From: Thermohalobaculum sp039513195
GTDB taxonomy: Bacteria > Pseudomonadota > Alphaproteobacteria > Rhodobacterales > Rhodobacteraceae
DNA length: 64,000 bases
NCBI GenBank assembly: GCA_039513195.1
Contig: JBCCRM010000016.1
Coordinates: 1-64,000, forward strand
Direction: 5' to 3'
Shown: positions 36,704 to 44,360 of the stretch, one piece after another
Position numbering within the stretch: the stretch's first letter is position 1
How the letters are laid out: every line of letters begins with the position of its first letter
Translations under genes and position numbers: made by a program
The notes under the pieces: generated by a model
The model's database searches: none
What the model was told of the DNA's origin: nothing
What the model saw: the letters and a program-made list of their open reading frames with translations, nothing else

Positions 36704-38362
36704 ATGAGTGAGAATAAAGAACTGCTGCTCAAGATCCGCGGGCTCAAGATCGAGGGCCGGGCCGATCACGAATGGATCGAGATCGTGCATGGCGTCGATA
36801 TCGACTTGCATAAAGGAGAGGTGCTCGGCCTCATCGGAGAATCCGGCGCGGGCAAGTCGACAATCGGGCTCGCCGCGATGGGCTTTTGCCGCGATGGCTG
36901 CCGGATCTCTGCGGGATCGGTCGAGTTCGAAGGCATGGACCTCGTTAACGCCACTGATGAGGAACGGCGCAAACTGCGCGGTTCGCGGATCGCCTACGTC
37001 GCACAATCGGCAGCAGCGAGCTTCAATCCCGCTCATCAGTTGATCGAGCAATACCGCGAGGCACCGGTCCAGCATGGCGTGATGGACACCTCCACAGCGG
37101 ATACCGATGCCGTAGAGCTCTATCGCCGTCTCCGCCTGCCGAACCCAGAGGAGATCGGCTTTCGCTATCCCCACCAGGTCTCCGGCGGTCAGCTGCAGCG
37201 AGCGATGACGGCGATGGCGATGTCCTGTCGCCCTGACCTTATCATCTTCGACGAACCGACCACTGCGCTCGACGTGACTACCCAGGTGGAGGTGCTCTAC
37301 GCCATCCGCGATGCGGTCGAACAATTCGGCACTGCTGCGATCTACATCACCCACGACCTCGCGGTCGTCGCCCAGATGGCGGACAAAATCAAAGTGCTTC
37401 TGAAGGGCGACGAGGTGGAGGAAGCGGAGACGAGCGAGATGCTCGACAACCCGCAGGAGGAGTATACGAAGTCGCTTTGGGCCGTGCGGGAGTTTAAAGC
37501 CGAACCGAAACCGGAAACGGAGGCTAACGCCATCCCGGTGGTCTCGATCGACAACGTGACCGCCGCCTACGGGGCGGTGAAGGTGCTGCACGACGTCAGT
37601 TTCGACATCCACAAGCGTCGGACAGTAGCCGTTGTCGGCGAGTCCGGCTCGGGCAAATCGACCTGCGCGCGGGTGATCACGGGCCTTCTGCCGCCGATCT
37701 CCGGGCAAATCCTGTTCAACGGCCAACCGGCAGAGCCCGATTACCGCAAGCGCCCGAAGGATCAGTTGCGCAAGGCGCAGATGATCTACCAGATGGCGGA
37801 CACGGCGCTAAACCCCAGGCAACGAATCCGTGACATCATTGGTCGTCCGATCGAATTCTACCTCGGCCTCAGCGGTTCGCAGAAAACGGAACGAACGCGG
37901 GCGCTGCTCGATCAGATCGAGTTAGAGCCCGATCTATACATCGACCGTCTGCCCTCGGAGCTGTCCGGTGGACAAAAGCAGCGGATCGGCATCGCGCGGG
38001 CACTGGCGGCAGAGCCGGAGTTCATCATCTGCGATGAGGTAACTTCGGCGCTCGACCAGCTGGTGGCTGAAGGGATCCTAAGACTCCTTGACAAGATCCA
38101 GACCGATTTCCAGATGGCATACATGTTCATTACCCATGACTTGGCGACGGTCCGATCTATCGCGGATGAGGTCGTCGTCATGAAGGAAGGTAAGGTGATC
38201 GAAAAGGGACCGAAGGTGGAGATGTTTCAGCCGCCGCATCATCCCTACACCGATCTTCTGCTCTCCTCGGTGCCGGATATGAACCCAAACTGGCTCGACG
38301 AACTCCTGAAGGAGCGGGAGGAAGCGGGTCAAGGTGTCATCGGGATGTCTGCGGACAACTGA
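36704..38362 (+). CDS. ABC transporter ATP-binding protein, fused DppD-DppF type
   Basis: This 552-aa cytoplasmic protein carries both ATPase domains of an Opp/Dpp importer in one chain. Domain one has Walker A GESGAGKST, signature VSGGQLQRA and Walker B LIIFDEPTTALD. Domain two has GESGSGKST, LSGGQKQRI and FIICDEVTSALD, so the usual proline of the second Walker B is a valine here. Both domains look catalytically complete. It ends the transporter operon, and no binding-protein gene accompanies it. It converges with the small zinc-ribbon gene 14 bases downstream. Confidence 0.93.
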   Translation: MSENKELLLKIRGLKIEGRADHEWIEIVHGVDIDLHKGEVLGLIGESGAGKSTIGLAAMGFCRDGCRISAGSVEFEGMDLVNATDEERRKLRGSRIAYVAQSAAASFNPAHQLIEQYREAPVQHGVMDTSTADTDAVELYRRLRLPNPEEIGFRYPHQVSGGQLQRAMTAMAMSCRPDLIIFDEPTTALDVTTQVEVLYAIRDAVEQFGTAAIYITHDLAVVAQMADKIKVLLKGDEVEEAETSEMLDNPQEEYTKSLWAVREFKAEPKPETEANAIPVVSIDNVTAAYGAVKVLHDVSFDIHKRRTVAVVGESGSGKSTCARVITGLLPPISGQILFNGQPAEPDYRKRPKDQLRKAQMIYQMADTALNPRQRIRDIIGRPIEFYLGLSGSQKTERTRALLDQIELEPDLYIDRLPSELSGGQKQRIGIARALAAEPEFIICDEVTSALDQLVAEGILRLLDKIQTDFQMAYMFITHDLATVRSIADEVVVMKEGKVIEKGPKVEMFQPPHHPYTDLLLSSVPDMNPNWLDELLKEREEAGQGVIGMSADN

Positions 38363-38376
38363 CCGCGTGAGTTAGT

Positions 38377-38592
38377 TCAGTCGCGGGGGTGGCCGCGCCA
38401 GTCAAGATCGGCTCCGCAAGCGGGGCAGGTCCAACCGCCCCAGAGCATCTGCTTTGCGCTTTTGAGGCGACGGCCGCCGGGGGGCTCGGCCCCGCATTTA
38501 CCGCAAGGCTGCCGCTGACGGAGGCCCAAGCGATACGCCAGGACGGCAAACACGGCGAGGAGCAGGACGGCTAGGACCGGGTCCATGGGCAT
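38377..38592 (-). CDS. Small membrane-anchored zinc-ribbon protein
   Basis: This 71-aa protein has one N-terminal membrane segment (VLAVLLLAVFAVLAYRLGL) followed by two CxxC pairs, CGKCG and CPACG, separated by about 25 residues, which should bind one zinc ion. The C-terminus is charged. I do not know a function. Two close ATGs (38592 and 38586) are possible starts. It is divergent from the DUF6280-like gene. Confidence 0.65.
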   Translation of the reverse strand: MPMDPVLAVLLLAVFAVLAYRLGLRQRQPCGKCGAEPPGGRRLKSAKQMLWGGWTCPACGADLDWRGHPRD

Positions 38593-38618
38593 CCACAGAC
38601 TGGCCTTAGATGGCGAGC

Positions 38619-38635
38619 TATGCACTGAGTGCATA
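38619..38635. promoter_or_regulatory. Short perfect dyad in divergent intergenic region
   Basis: TATGCAC and GTGCATA form a perfect inverted repeat with a three-base spacer, placed between two divergently transcribed small genes. This is the layout of an operator, but no regulator can be named. Confidence 0.35.
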
Positions 38636-38652
38636 CCAGACCCATCAATTTG

Positions 38653-38681
38653 GAGACACCGCGACGCTGCAATGACATTAT
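38653..38681 (+). promoter_or_regulatory. Possible sigma-70-type promoter for the DUF6280-like gene
   Basis: GAGACA (38653-38658) and CATTAT (38676-38681) each match the -35 and -10 consensus at four of six bases with a 17-base spacer, 68 bases before the start codon. The match is modest. Confidence 0.3.
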
Positions 38682-38748
38682 GTTCCCACGGCTGTGCCAG
38701 AGAGCGCGGTCACCACAAGAACAACGGCAGAGATGAAGGATACGCGAT

Positions 38749-39018
38749 ATGCCGCGTGACATGGATGATATTGCCTATGTGAGCGACCAGGCCGCTCGGG
38801 CCCGGCGCCTGTTTTCGGCTGTGGTTATGGCAGCATTGGATGATGCGATTAAGGATGAGGAAAAGCACGGCACCGGGATCACCGGAATTGCCAGCTGGGC
38901 GCGTTCGCGCCACGGCCGCACGATCCTCTCCAATGCCGGAATCGACCCGGACGAACGCACAGTCGCCCTGATGATCGACTATGTGACCCGGGGCGCGCGG
39001 GGGGAGAAGGCGGCGTAA
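38749..39018 (+). CDS. DUF6280-like small protein
   Basis: This 89-aa soluble protein resembles a family of short Rhodobacterales proteins that I recall as DUF6280. The pattern QAARARRLFSAVVMAALDDAI, then ASWARSRHGRTILSNAGIDP, and ERTVALMIDYVTRG fits that family along its whole length. The family has no established function. The gene stands alone and converges with the next minus-strand gene nine bases away. The family name is from memory. Confidence 0.7.
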   Translation: MPRDMDDIAYVSDQAARARRLFSAVVMAALDDAIKDEEKHGTGITGIASWARSRHGRTILSNAGIDPDERTVALMIDYVTRGARGEKAA

Positions 39019-39027
39019 CACCCGCCC

Positions 39028-39531
39028 TCACTTCACCATAAACCGCACCCCGCCCTGGCGCGCGGCTTCGGCAATCGACTGCTGCTCGTCCGGCGAGAAT
39101 TCGCGGAATACCGACTGATCGATGAACAGCCATTCCTCGCCACCGAAATCGGTGGCGGTGACATGGTGTAAAAGATTGCCCCGCAACAGCGCCTCTAGCA
39201 GTTGCGTGGGCAGCATCCGGCGAATGATCGGATGCACGGTGTCGAGCTCGAAAAACTGTTCTGTTTCAGCGACTTCGACGGCGAGCGCCGTCTCAAGCTC
39301 CTTGATCCGAGTGGCGAGCCGGTCAATGGCCGCGGCCTCGGCCTCCTGCTGCGCCTGGGTCGGCGCGAAACGGTCGACGCCATCGGCGACCAGCGGCGGC
39401 AAGGCGATCACGAGGATCAGCGCCTGCACCGCACAGACGCCCACGAGCCCCGCAATGAACCAATCCCGCCCGGGCTTTGCCGCAACCTCGGCCCGCAGCT
39501 CGGCCAAATCGGCGCGCACATCCTCCACCAT
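39028..39531 (-). CDS. Hypothetical membrane-anchored coiled-coil protein
   Basis: This 167-aa protein has a short cytoplasmic N-terminus rich in Glu/Arg/Ala, one membrane segment (FIAGLVGVCAVQALILVIALPP), then a coiled coil (about residues 60-90) and a globular C-terminal part with FGGEEWLFIDQSVF. I do not recognise a family. I chose the ATG at 39531 because GGGAGG lies eight bases upstream; an ATG 11 codons further up (39564) lacks such a site. It is transcribed towards the DUF6280-like gene. Confidence 0.6.
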   Translation of the reverse strand: MVEDVRADLAELRAEVAAKPGRDWFIAGLVGVCAVQALILVIALPPLVADGVDRFAPTQAQQEAEAAAIDRLATRIKELETALAVEVAETEQFFELDTVHPIIRRMLPTQLLEALLRGNLLHHVTATDFGGEEWLFIDQSVFREFSPDEQQSIAEAARQGGVRFMVK

Positions 39532-40020
39532 GCGTGATGCCTCCCATTCCGCTCGATCATACATGCTAGCACCGGCCGGCGCCCGCCGCCAAGCACCCGC
39601 CGCGAGGTGAGTCGCCACGGACCGGAAAGGCGGTTTTACGGGCCGCAGACGCTATACACCGAGCATGCACAAGTTATGCACAAAACATATGCTAAGGATT
39701 CTGGTCAGGTATTGGTCCCAACCGACCTAGACCTGCCCGCAAACACCCGAAGATACAGTTAATGCAGCACGCCAGCGCGCGCTGGGGGTGCATCTCAAGG
39801 GCGAGCGAAGCCCGGCCCCGCGACCGCAAGCAGCGTCACGCTAGATAGACTCGATCACAAGCGGGCGATGGCCAAGCCAATCCCGTCCCTGAGAACGATG
39901 GCAATGGCGTTCCAAGTCCGCGATCCGACAAAACCACAACGAGAGCACCAACTTGCCGCATTTGCGCAAAATTAGACACTTAGAAGTGTAGACTAGAAGC
40001 GAATAATTTTGGGGAAGATT
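39532..40020. other. Intergenic region, partly AT-rich
   Basis: This stretch of nearly 500 bases holds no supported gene. It contains a direct repeat ATGCACAA (39665-39672 and 39676-39683), the sequence TTATGCACA that fits the loose DnaA-box consensus, and an AT-rich tail from about 39960 that runs into the YecR-like gene. A single DnaA-like box is not evidence of an origin. Confidence 0.5.
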
Positions 40021-40356
40021 ATGAAAAGAAATGCTGTTTTGGCTATAGCCTGTACTAGCGTAATGATCGCATGCACGGTTCCCACACAACATCCAACCCC
40101 GATTTCTGGATCCAAAGCAGACGCTACGATCACACTGGCAGCGGAGTTCGCGCCCGGTGGAGAACCACCAAACTGGGCTGATGCCGATGAAACAGCGCTG
40201 GATCGCTGCAAAGCTTGGGGCTTCAATGGAGCCGAGGCACTCGGGACCCTGTTTAAGAGCTGTACCGTTGTCCACACATACGGGCAGTGTTTGCGACACC
40301 GCGAGACGTCAACCTATCAGTGCACAGGTGGAACGACAACAACCCTCACAAATTGA
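40021..40356 (+). CDS. YecR-like lipoprotein
   Basis: This 111-aa protein is a predicted lipoprotein with a signal ending in MIACT, where the cysteine would carry the lipid. The mature part contains ADATITLAAEF, then ALDRCKAWGFNGAEALG and a spaced cysteine pattern ending in TYQCTGGT. This fits the YecR-like family, in which a C-x-A-W-G-Y/F block and paired cysteines recur. E. coli YecR is a flagellar-regulon lipoprotein of unknown function; no flagellar genes are in this window. The gene and its upstream flank are clearly more AT-rich than the neighbourhood, which suggests transfer. The ATG has GGGGA five bases upstream. Confidence 0.7.
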   Translation: MKRNAVLAIACTSVMIACTVPTQHPTPISGSKADATITLAAEFAPGGEPPNWADADETALDRCKAWGFNGAEALGTLFKSCTVVHTYGQCLRHRETSTYQCTGGTTTTLTN

Positions 40357-40777
40357 CGATGAGACATCTCAACCTGCTCGGTCTTCGGTCGTGCTCGAAC
40401 CCAAAACCACAGAAGTAGAAATGAGACGTCCAGGCTGCTTCATGACTTAGTTTGTAAGTCTGTGACGTCCGGCATGCAAGCCAACGACGGATACATCTTC
40501 GTACAGGCCTCTCAACTAGAGGCCGGCTGAGCCGTCGTCCATGAGTTGGCGCTTGGTAGGCGAGGCGGGCGGGGGTGACTGGAACCAGACAAGCCGACCG
40601 CCAAAGATGAGGCCGTTAGACAAGACGGCAGAGATAACGTCTTTTTCAGACCGGAGGCTTTCCGCTGAAATGGGCGCGCGGGAAATCGCAAGGCTTCGCC
40701 TGTCAGGGGTATGCCTAGATCTCTACAATCTGCGCGCCGCCCCGGGATCGCGCCCGACCGGGTGGGTCGCGACGAAG

Positions 40778-40826
40778 TCGCACCCGCCGTGGGGCGGGCG
40801 GGTGCGATCCAGTGCTGCGCACTGGA
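40778..40826. repeat. Two adjacent perfect hairpins
   Basis: An 11-bp perfect stem (TCGCACCCGCC and GGCGGGTGCGA, eight-base loop, 40778-40807) is followed without gap by an 8-bp stem (TCCAGTGC and GCACTGGA, three-base loop, 40808-40826). Such abutting hairpins are typical of REP-like intergenic elements or of RNA 3' ends. The element lies beyond the lepA terminator. Confidence 0.5.
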
Positions 40827-40880
40827 ATGGAAGGGGCGGTCTGCCGGCCCGCCGCAGGGGCTACGGGCGTTCGCGACTGA

Positions 40881-40902
40881 AAACGCTCCACCGGAGCGGT
40901 TT
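40881..40902 (-). terminator. Probable intrinsic terminator of lepA
   Basis: On the minus strand CGCTCC and GGAGCG form a stem around a three-base loop, flanked by AAAC and followed by TTTT. It begins 12 bases after the lepA stop codon. Stem plus T-run is the classic Rho-independent arrangement. Confidence 0.6.
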
Positions 40903-40913
40903 CCGAGCGTCGC

Positions 40914-42713
40914 TCATCCATCCATCTTGAGCGCGTTGATAAACGCCTCTTGCGGGATGTCGACTTTGCCGAACTGGCGCATCTTCTTTTTGCCCGCCTT
41001 CTGCTTGTCCAGCAGTTTGCGTTTGCGGGTCGCATCACCGCCATAGCATTTCGCGGTCACGTCTTTGCGGAGCGCGCTGATCGTCTCCCGCGCGATGACG
41101 CGACCACCGATGGCCGCCTGGATCGGCACCTTGAACATGTGCTGGGGGATCAGTTCTTTGAGCTTTTCGCACATGACGCGACCGCGGGCCTCCGCCTTGT
41201 CGCGATGCACGATGGTGGAGAGGGCGTCGACCGGCTCCTCGTTCACCAGGATCTGCATCTTGACGAGGGTGCCGGCCTGGTAGTCGTCCATCTGGTAGTC
41301 GAAGCTGGCATAGCCTTTGGTGACCGATTTCAGCCGGTCGTAGAAGTCGAACACCACCTCGTTGAGCGGCAGGCGGTAGACGACCATGGCGCGGCTGCCG
41401 GCATAGGTCAGCTCCACCTGCACGCCGCGGCGTTCCTGGCAGAGTTTCAGCACATCGCCGAGGAAGTCGTCCGGCACCAGGATGGTGGCTTTGATCCACG
41501 GCTCCTCGACCGCGGCGATCTTGACCACGTCGGGCATGTCGGCGGGGTTGTGCATCTCGCGCTCCTCCCCGTCGGTCATCTGGAGGTGGTAGACGACGGA
41601 GGGGGCGGTGGTGATGAGGTCGATCTCGTATTCCCGTTCTAGGCGGTCGCGGATGACCTCGAGATGCAAGAGCCCGAGGAAGCCGCAGCGGAAGCCGAAG
41701 CCGAGGGCGGCGGAGGTCTCGACCTCGAAGGAGAAGGAAGCGTCGTTCAGGGCCAGCTTCTCGATCGCGTCGCGGAGGTTTTCGAAATCGGCGCTGTCGA
41801 CCGGGAAGAGGCCGCAGAACACCACCGGGACGGCGGGCTGGTAGCCGGGCAGCGGGTCGGCGGTGCCGCGGCGCTCGTGGGTGATGGTGTCGCCGACGCG
41901 GGTGTCGCGGACCTGCTTGATGGAGGCGGTGAGGAAACCGAGCTCGCCTGGGCCGAGGGCATCGACGGGGGTCATTTTCGGGGTGAAGACGCCAATGCGG
42001 TCGACCGGGTAGACGGCGCCGGTCTGCATCATCTTGATCCGCTCGCCCTTTTTGAGGGTGCCGTCAATGACGCGGATCAGGACGACCACGCCGAGATAGG
42101 CGTCGTACCAGCTGTCGACCAGCATCGCCTTCAGGGCCGCGTCGCGGGTGCCTTCCGGCGCCGGGAGGCGTTGGACGATGGCCTCCAGCACCTCGTCGAT
42201 GCCGAGGCCGGTCTTCGCGGAGATCAGGACCGCGTCGGACGCGTCGATGCCGATCACATCCTCGATCTGCTCGGCCACGCGCTCGGGCTCGGCGGCGGGG
42301 AGGTCGATCTTGTTGAGCACCGGTACGATTTCGTGGTCGGCATCGATGGCCTGGTAGACATTGGCGAGGGTCTGCGCCTCGACCCCCTGGGAGGCATCGA
42401 CGACCAGCAGCGAGCCCTCCACCGCGCGCATCGACCGCGACACCTCGTAGGCGAAGTCGACATGGCCGGGCGTGTCGATCAGGTTCAGCACATAGTCCCG
42501 GCCGTCCTGGGCGCGGTATTCGATCCGCACGGTCTGGGCCTTGATGGTGATCCCGCGCTCCCGCTCGATATCCATGCTGTCGAGGAGCTGCGCCTTCATC
42601 TCCCGTTCCGCAACCGTCCCGGTAGACTGGATCAGCCGGTCGGCGAGCGTCGATTTCCCGTGGTCGATATGCGCCACGATGGAGAAGTTCCGGATCTGGG
42701 AAAGCTCGGTCAT
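40914..42713 (-). CDS. lepA: Elongation factor 4 (LepA)
   Basis: This 599-aa GTPase acts on ribosomes, where it can back-translocate stalled complexes and affects initiation or assembly. The G motifs are clear: AHIDHGKSTL, the switch II segment DTPGHVDF and NKIDLP. The LepA-specific C-terminal domain (GGDATRKRKLLDKQKAGKKKM) is complete. Length equals the family standard. I chose the ATG at 42713 (MTELSQIRNFSIVAHIDH), the usual family start. It is divergent from the Hint-domain gene. Confidence 0.97.
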   Translation of the reverse strand: MTELSQIRNFSIVAHIDHGKSTLADRLIQSTGTVAEREMKAQLLDSMDIERERGITIKAQTVRIEYRAQDGRDYVLNLIDTPGHVDFAYEVSRSMRAVEGSLLVVDASQGVEAQTLANVYQAIDADHEIVPVLNKIDLPAAEPERVAEQIEDVIGIDASDAVLISAKTGLGIDEVLEAIVQRLPAPEGTRDAALKAMLVDSWYDAYLGVVVLIRVIDGTLKKGERIKMMQTGAVYPVDRIGVFTPKMTPVDALGPGELGFLTASIKQVRDTRVGDTITHERRGTADPLPGYQPAVPVVFCGLFPVDSADFENLRDAIEKLALNDASFSFEVETSAALGFGFRCGFLGLLHLEVIRDRLEREYEIDLITTAPSVVYHLQMTDGEEREMHNPADMPDVVKIAAVEEPWIKATILVPDDFLGDVLKLCQERRGVQVELTYAGSRAMVVYRLPLNEVVFDFYDRLKSVTKGYASFDYQMDDYQAGTLVKMQILVNEEPVDALSTIVHRDKAEARGRVMCEKLKELIPQHMFKVPIQAAIGGRVIARETISALRKDVTAKCYGGDATRKRKLLDKQKAGKKKMRQFGKVDIPQEAFINALKMDG

Positions 42714-42953
42714 GCGCGGGGTTATGGGGTGGCACCCCAGGACCGTCAAGCGCGGCAGATCGGCATCCCGGGGGGCGGCAACTCACGCCGTGGAACGCAT
42801 CGCGAAGGCGGCTTTCATCCCACAGCCCGAACCGACAAGGGCGAAAGACCGGCCAGCGGACCGACCGCCCTGTGGCCACCGGCCCACCGTTCAGGCTTGC
42901 GTAACGATCGCCATGTGACTGTGCCGCGTCCCGGCACCCTGGAGGGCGACACC

Positions 42954-44183
42954 ATGGCCGCGTCTTTGAACGGTGTGATTTTCCACCAACTCTACCCGGA
43001 CAATTCGGGTGCGATAGAGTACGACTCCGACGGCGACGGAACGGCAACACAAGAGGACGAATTCCTCTCGGTCCAAAACACCACCGGTGCGCCGGTCGAT
43101 ATCTCCGGCTGGCAGATCTGGTCGGACTCGGCCGGCGGCGGCGCGGCCCCCGATACTCCGAAGGACGGGCACTTTCACACCTTCCCCCCAGGGACCGTCC
43201 TGCAGCCCGGCGAGACCCTGTATGTGATCAACGAGATCACCGGCCCTGAACCCGATTGGGCGCAGGAGGCATCGCAGGGCGGCGCGGAGTCCGGGGCCGG
43301 CTCCGCCGACGGCGATACCAATTTCATGACCGAGGGCATGTCGAATGGAAAGGCGGAGTCCGTCGGCCTCGTGGATCCTGTCAGCGGCGACTACATCGTG
43401 TTCAACATGGCGCCGGGCGCCCATGAGCTTGAAGCACTGCCTGGTTTCCCGGGAACCAACCAAGTCGGCGAGGTCGACGGGAACGCGGTCCAGAAAGACC
43501 CCGCTGCCGGATATTCCTATCAGTATAACTCCAGCATAGGCGGCTATGAGTACGATGCAGTGTTCGTTCCCTGCTTCGCCGAAGGGACATTGATCGCGAC
43601 CCCAGGCGGCGCTGTCCCGGTCGAGGTCTTGGCGGTCGGGGATCTGGTGCTGACGCTCGACCATGGCCCACAGCCCTTGCGCGGCGTGTTGCGCCGCTGC
43701 CTGGATTTTTGCGCGGGCGCCGATGCGAAGGACAAGCCGATTGCGTTTGCTCCCGGCAGTTTGGGCGATGGCTCGCCGCAGCGCCAGCTTGTGGTCTCGC
43801 CACAGCATCGGATGCTGATCCGCGACCCGGCGCGGGGCGAGGTGCTCGCCCCCGCGAAGGCCTTCGCCACCAGGCCGGGCGTGCGGGTGCTGCGGGGACG
43901 GCGCCGGGTGGGCTACGTCCAACTGGTGCTCGACCGCCACGAGATCGTGTTTGCCGAGGGCGCCGCGGCCGAGAGCTTTTTCCCTGGCCCTTACGCAATG
44001 TCGGCCTGCTCTGCCAACGACCGGCGATTGATCGAGCGGGTTTTTCCGTCTACGGCCCTCGGTCTGAGCCCGCCCCCGGCCCGCCCGCTGCTGAGGGTGG
44101 GGGAGGCGCGCATGATGCTATCCGCGGCGATACGGCAGGCTGTGTTTTCAGGCAGTACCGCGGCGCCCGCGGGCCCGGTCTGA
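42954..44183 (+). CDS. Lamin-tail domain plus Hint domain protein
   Basis: This 409-aa protein combines an N-terminal lamin-tail-like domain (about residues 5-110, with FLSVQNTTGAPVDISGWQIW) with a C-terminal Hint (hedgehog/intein) domain. Hint begins at C207 in VPCFAEGTLIATPGG, followed by VEVLAVGDLVLTLD and the block VVSPQHRMLIRDP, typical of the family common in Rhodobacterales. Hint domains of this kind may catalyse self-cleavage at the cysteine. No signal peptide is visible; export by a type I system is a possibility. The ATG has GGAGG eight bases upstream. The next gene encodes a secreted-type protease. Confidence 0.88.
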   Translation: MAASLNGVIFHQLYPDNSGAIEYDSDGDGTATQEDEFLSVQNTTGAPVDISGWQIWSDSAGGGAAPDTPKDGHFHTFPPGTVLQPGETLYVINEITGPEPDWAQEASQGGAESGAGSADGDTNFMTEGMSNGKAESVGLVDPVSGDYIVFNMAPGAHELEALPGFPGTNQVGEVDGNAVQKDPAAGYSYQYNSSIGGYEYDAVFVPCFAEGTLIATPGGAVPVEVLAVGDLVLTLDHGPQPLRGVLRRCLDFCAGADAKDKPIAFAPGSLGDGSPQRQLVVSPQHRMLIRDPARGEVLAPAKAFATRPGVRVLRGRRRVGYVQLVLDRHEIVFAEGAAAESFFPGPYAMSACSANDRRLIERVFPSTALGLSPPPARPLLRVGEARMMLSAAIRQAVFSGSTAAPAGPV

Positions 44184-44268
44184 CCGCCCTCCCATGGTGC
44201 CGCACGGCGGGGGACCGACAGCGACAGGGTCGCGCAAGATAGCCCTCTGCAATGTCGCAACAATGCGA

Positions 44269-44274
44269 TATAAT
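44269..44274 (+). promoter_or_regulatory. Possible -10 element of the protease gene
   Basis: A perfect TATAAT lies 86 bases before the protease start codon. The -35 region is weak (CTGCAA at the right distance), so activation by a regulator is possible. Confidence 0.4.
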
Positions 44275-44360
44275 GATAACAAATAACGCGGAAATTGGTT
44301 GCGGCCGAAGAGGGGCAATCGGCGGTCCACAACCAAGAGGCGACCCTTGGGGAGGGGATC

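Larger units (their letters stand above)
40357..40913. other. Intergenic region with several hairpins
   Basis: No gene is supported in these 557 bases. The right half contains strong inverted repeats, described separately at 40778-40826 and 40881-40902. The left half is less GC-rich and featureless. Confidence 0.5.

Noticed and set aside
39674..39682. TTATGCACA as a DnaA box
   Set aside because: A single box without a cluster, dnaA or partition genes nearby does not support an origin.
40541..40930. 129-codon plus-strand frame between the YecR-like gene and lepA
   Set aside because: It overlaps the hairpin cluster and the lepA end and its translation is low-complexity.
41664..44183. Very long plus-strand open frame running antisense through lepA into the Hint gene
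   Set aside because: The part opposite lepA is low-complexity and results from GC-rich third codon positions of lepA. The true gene starts at 42954 with a good ribosome binding site.
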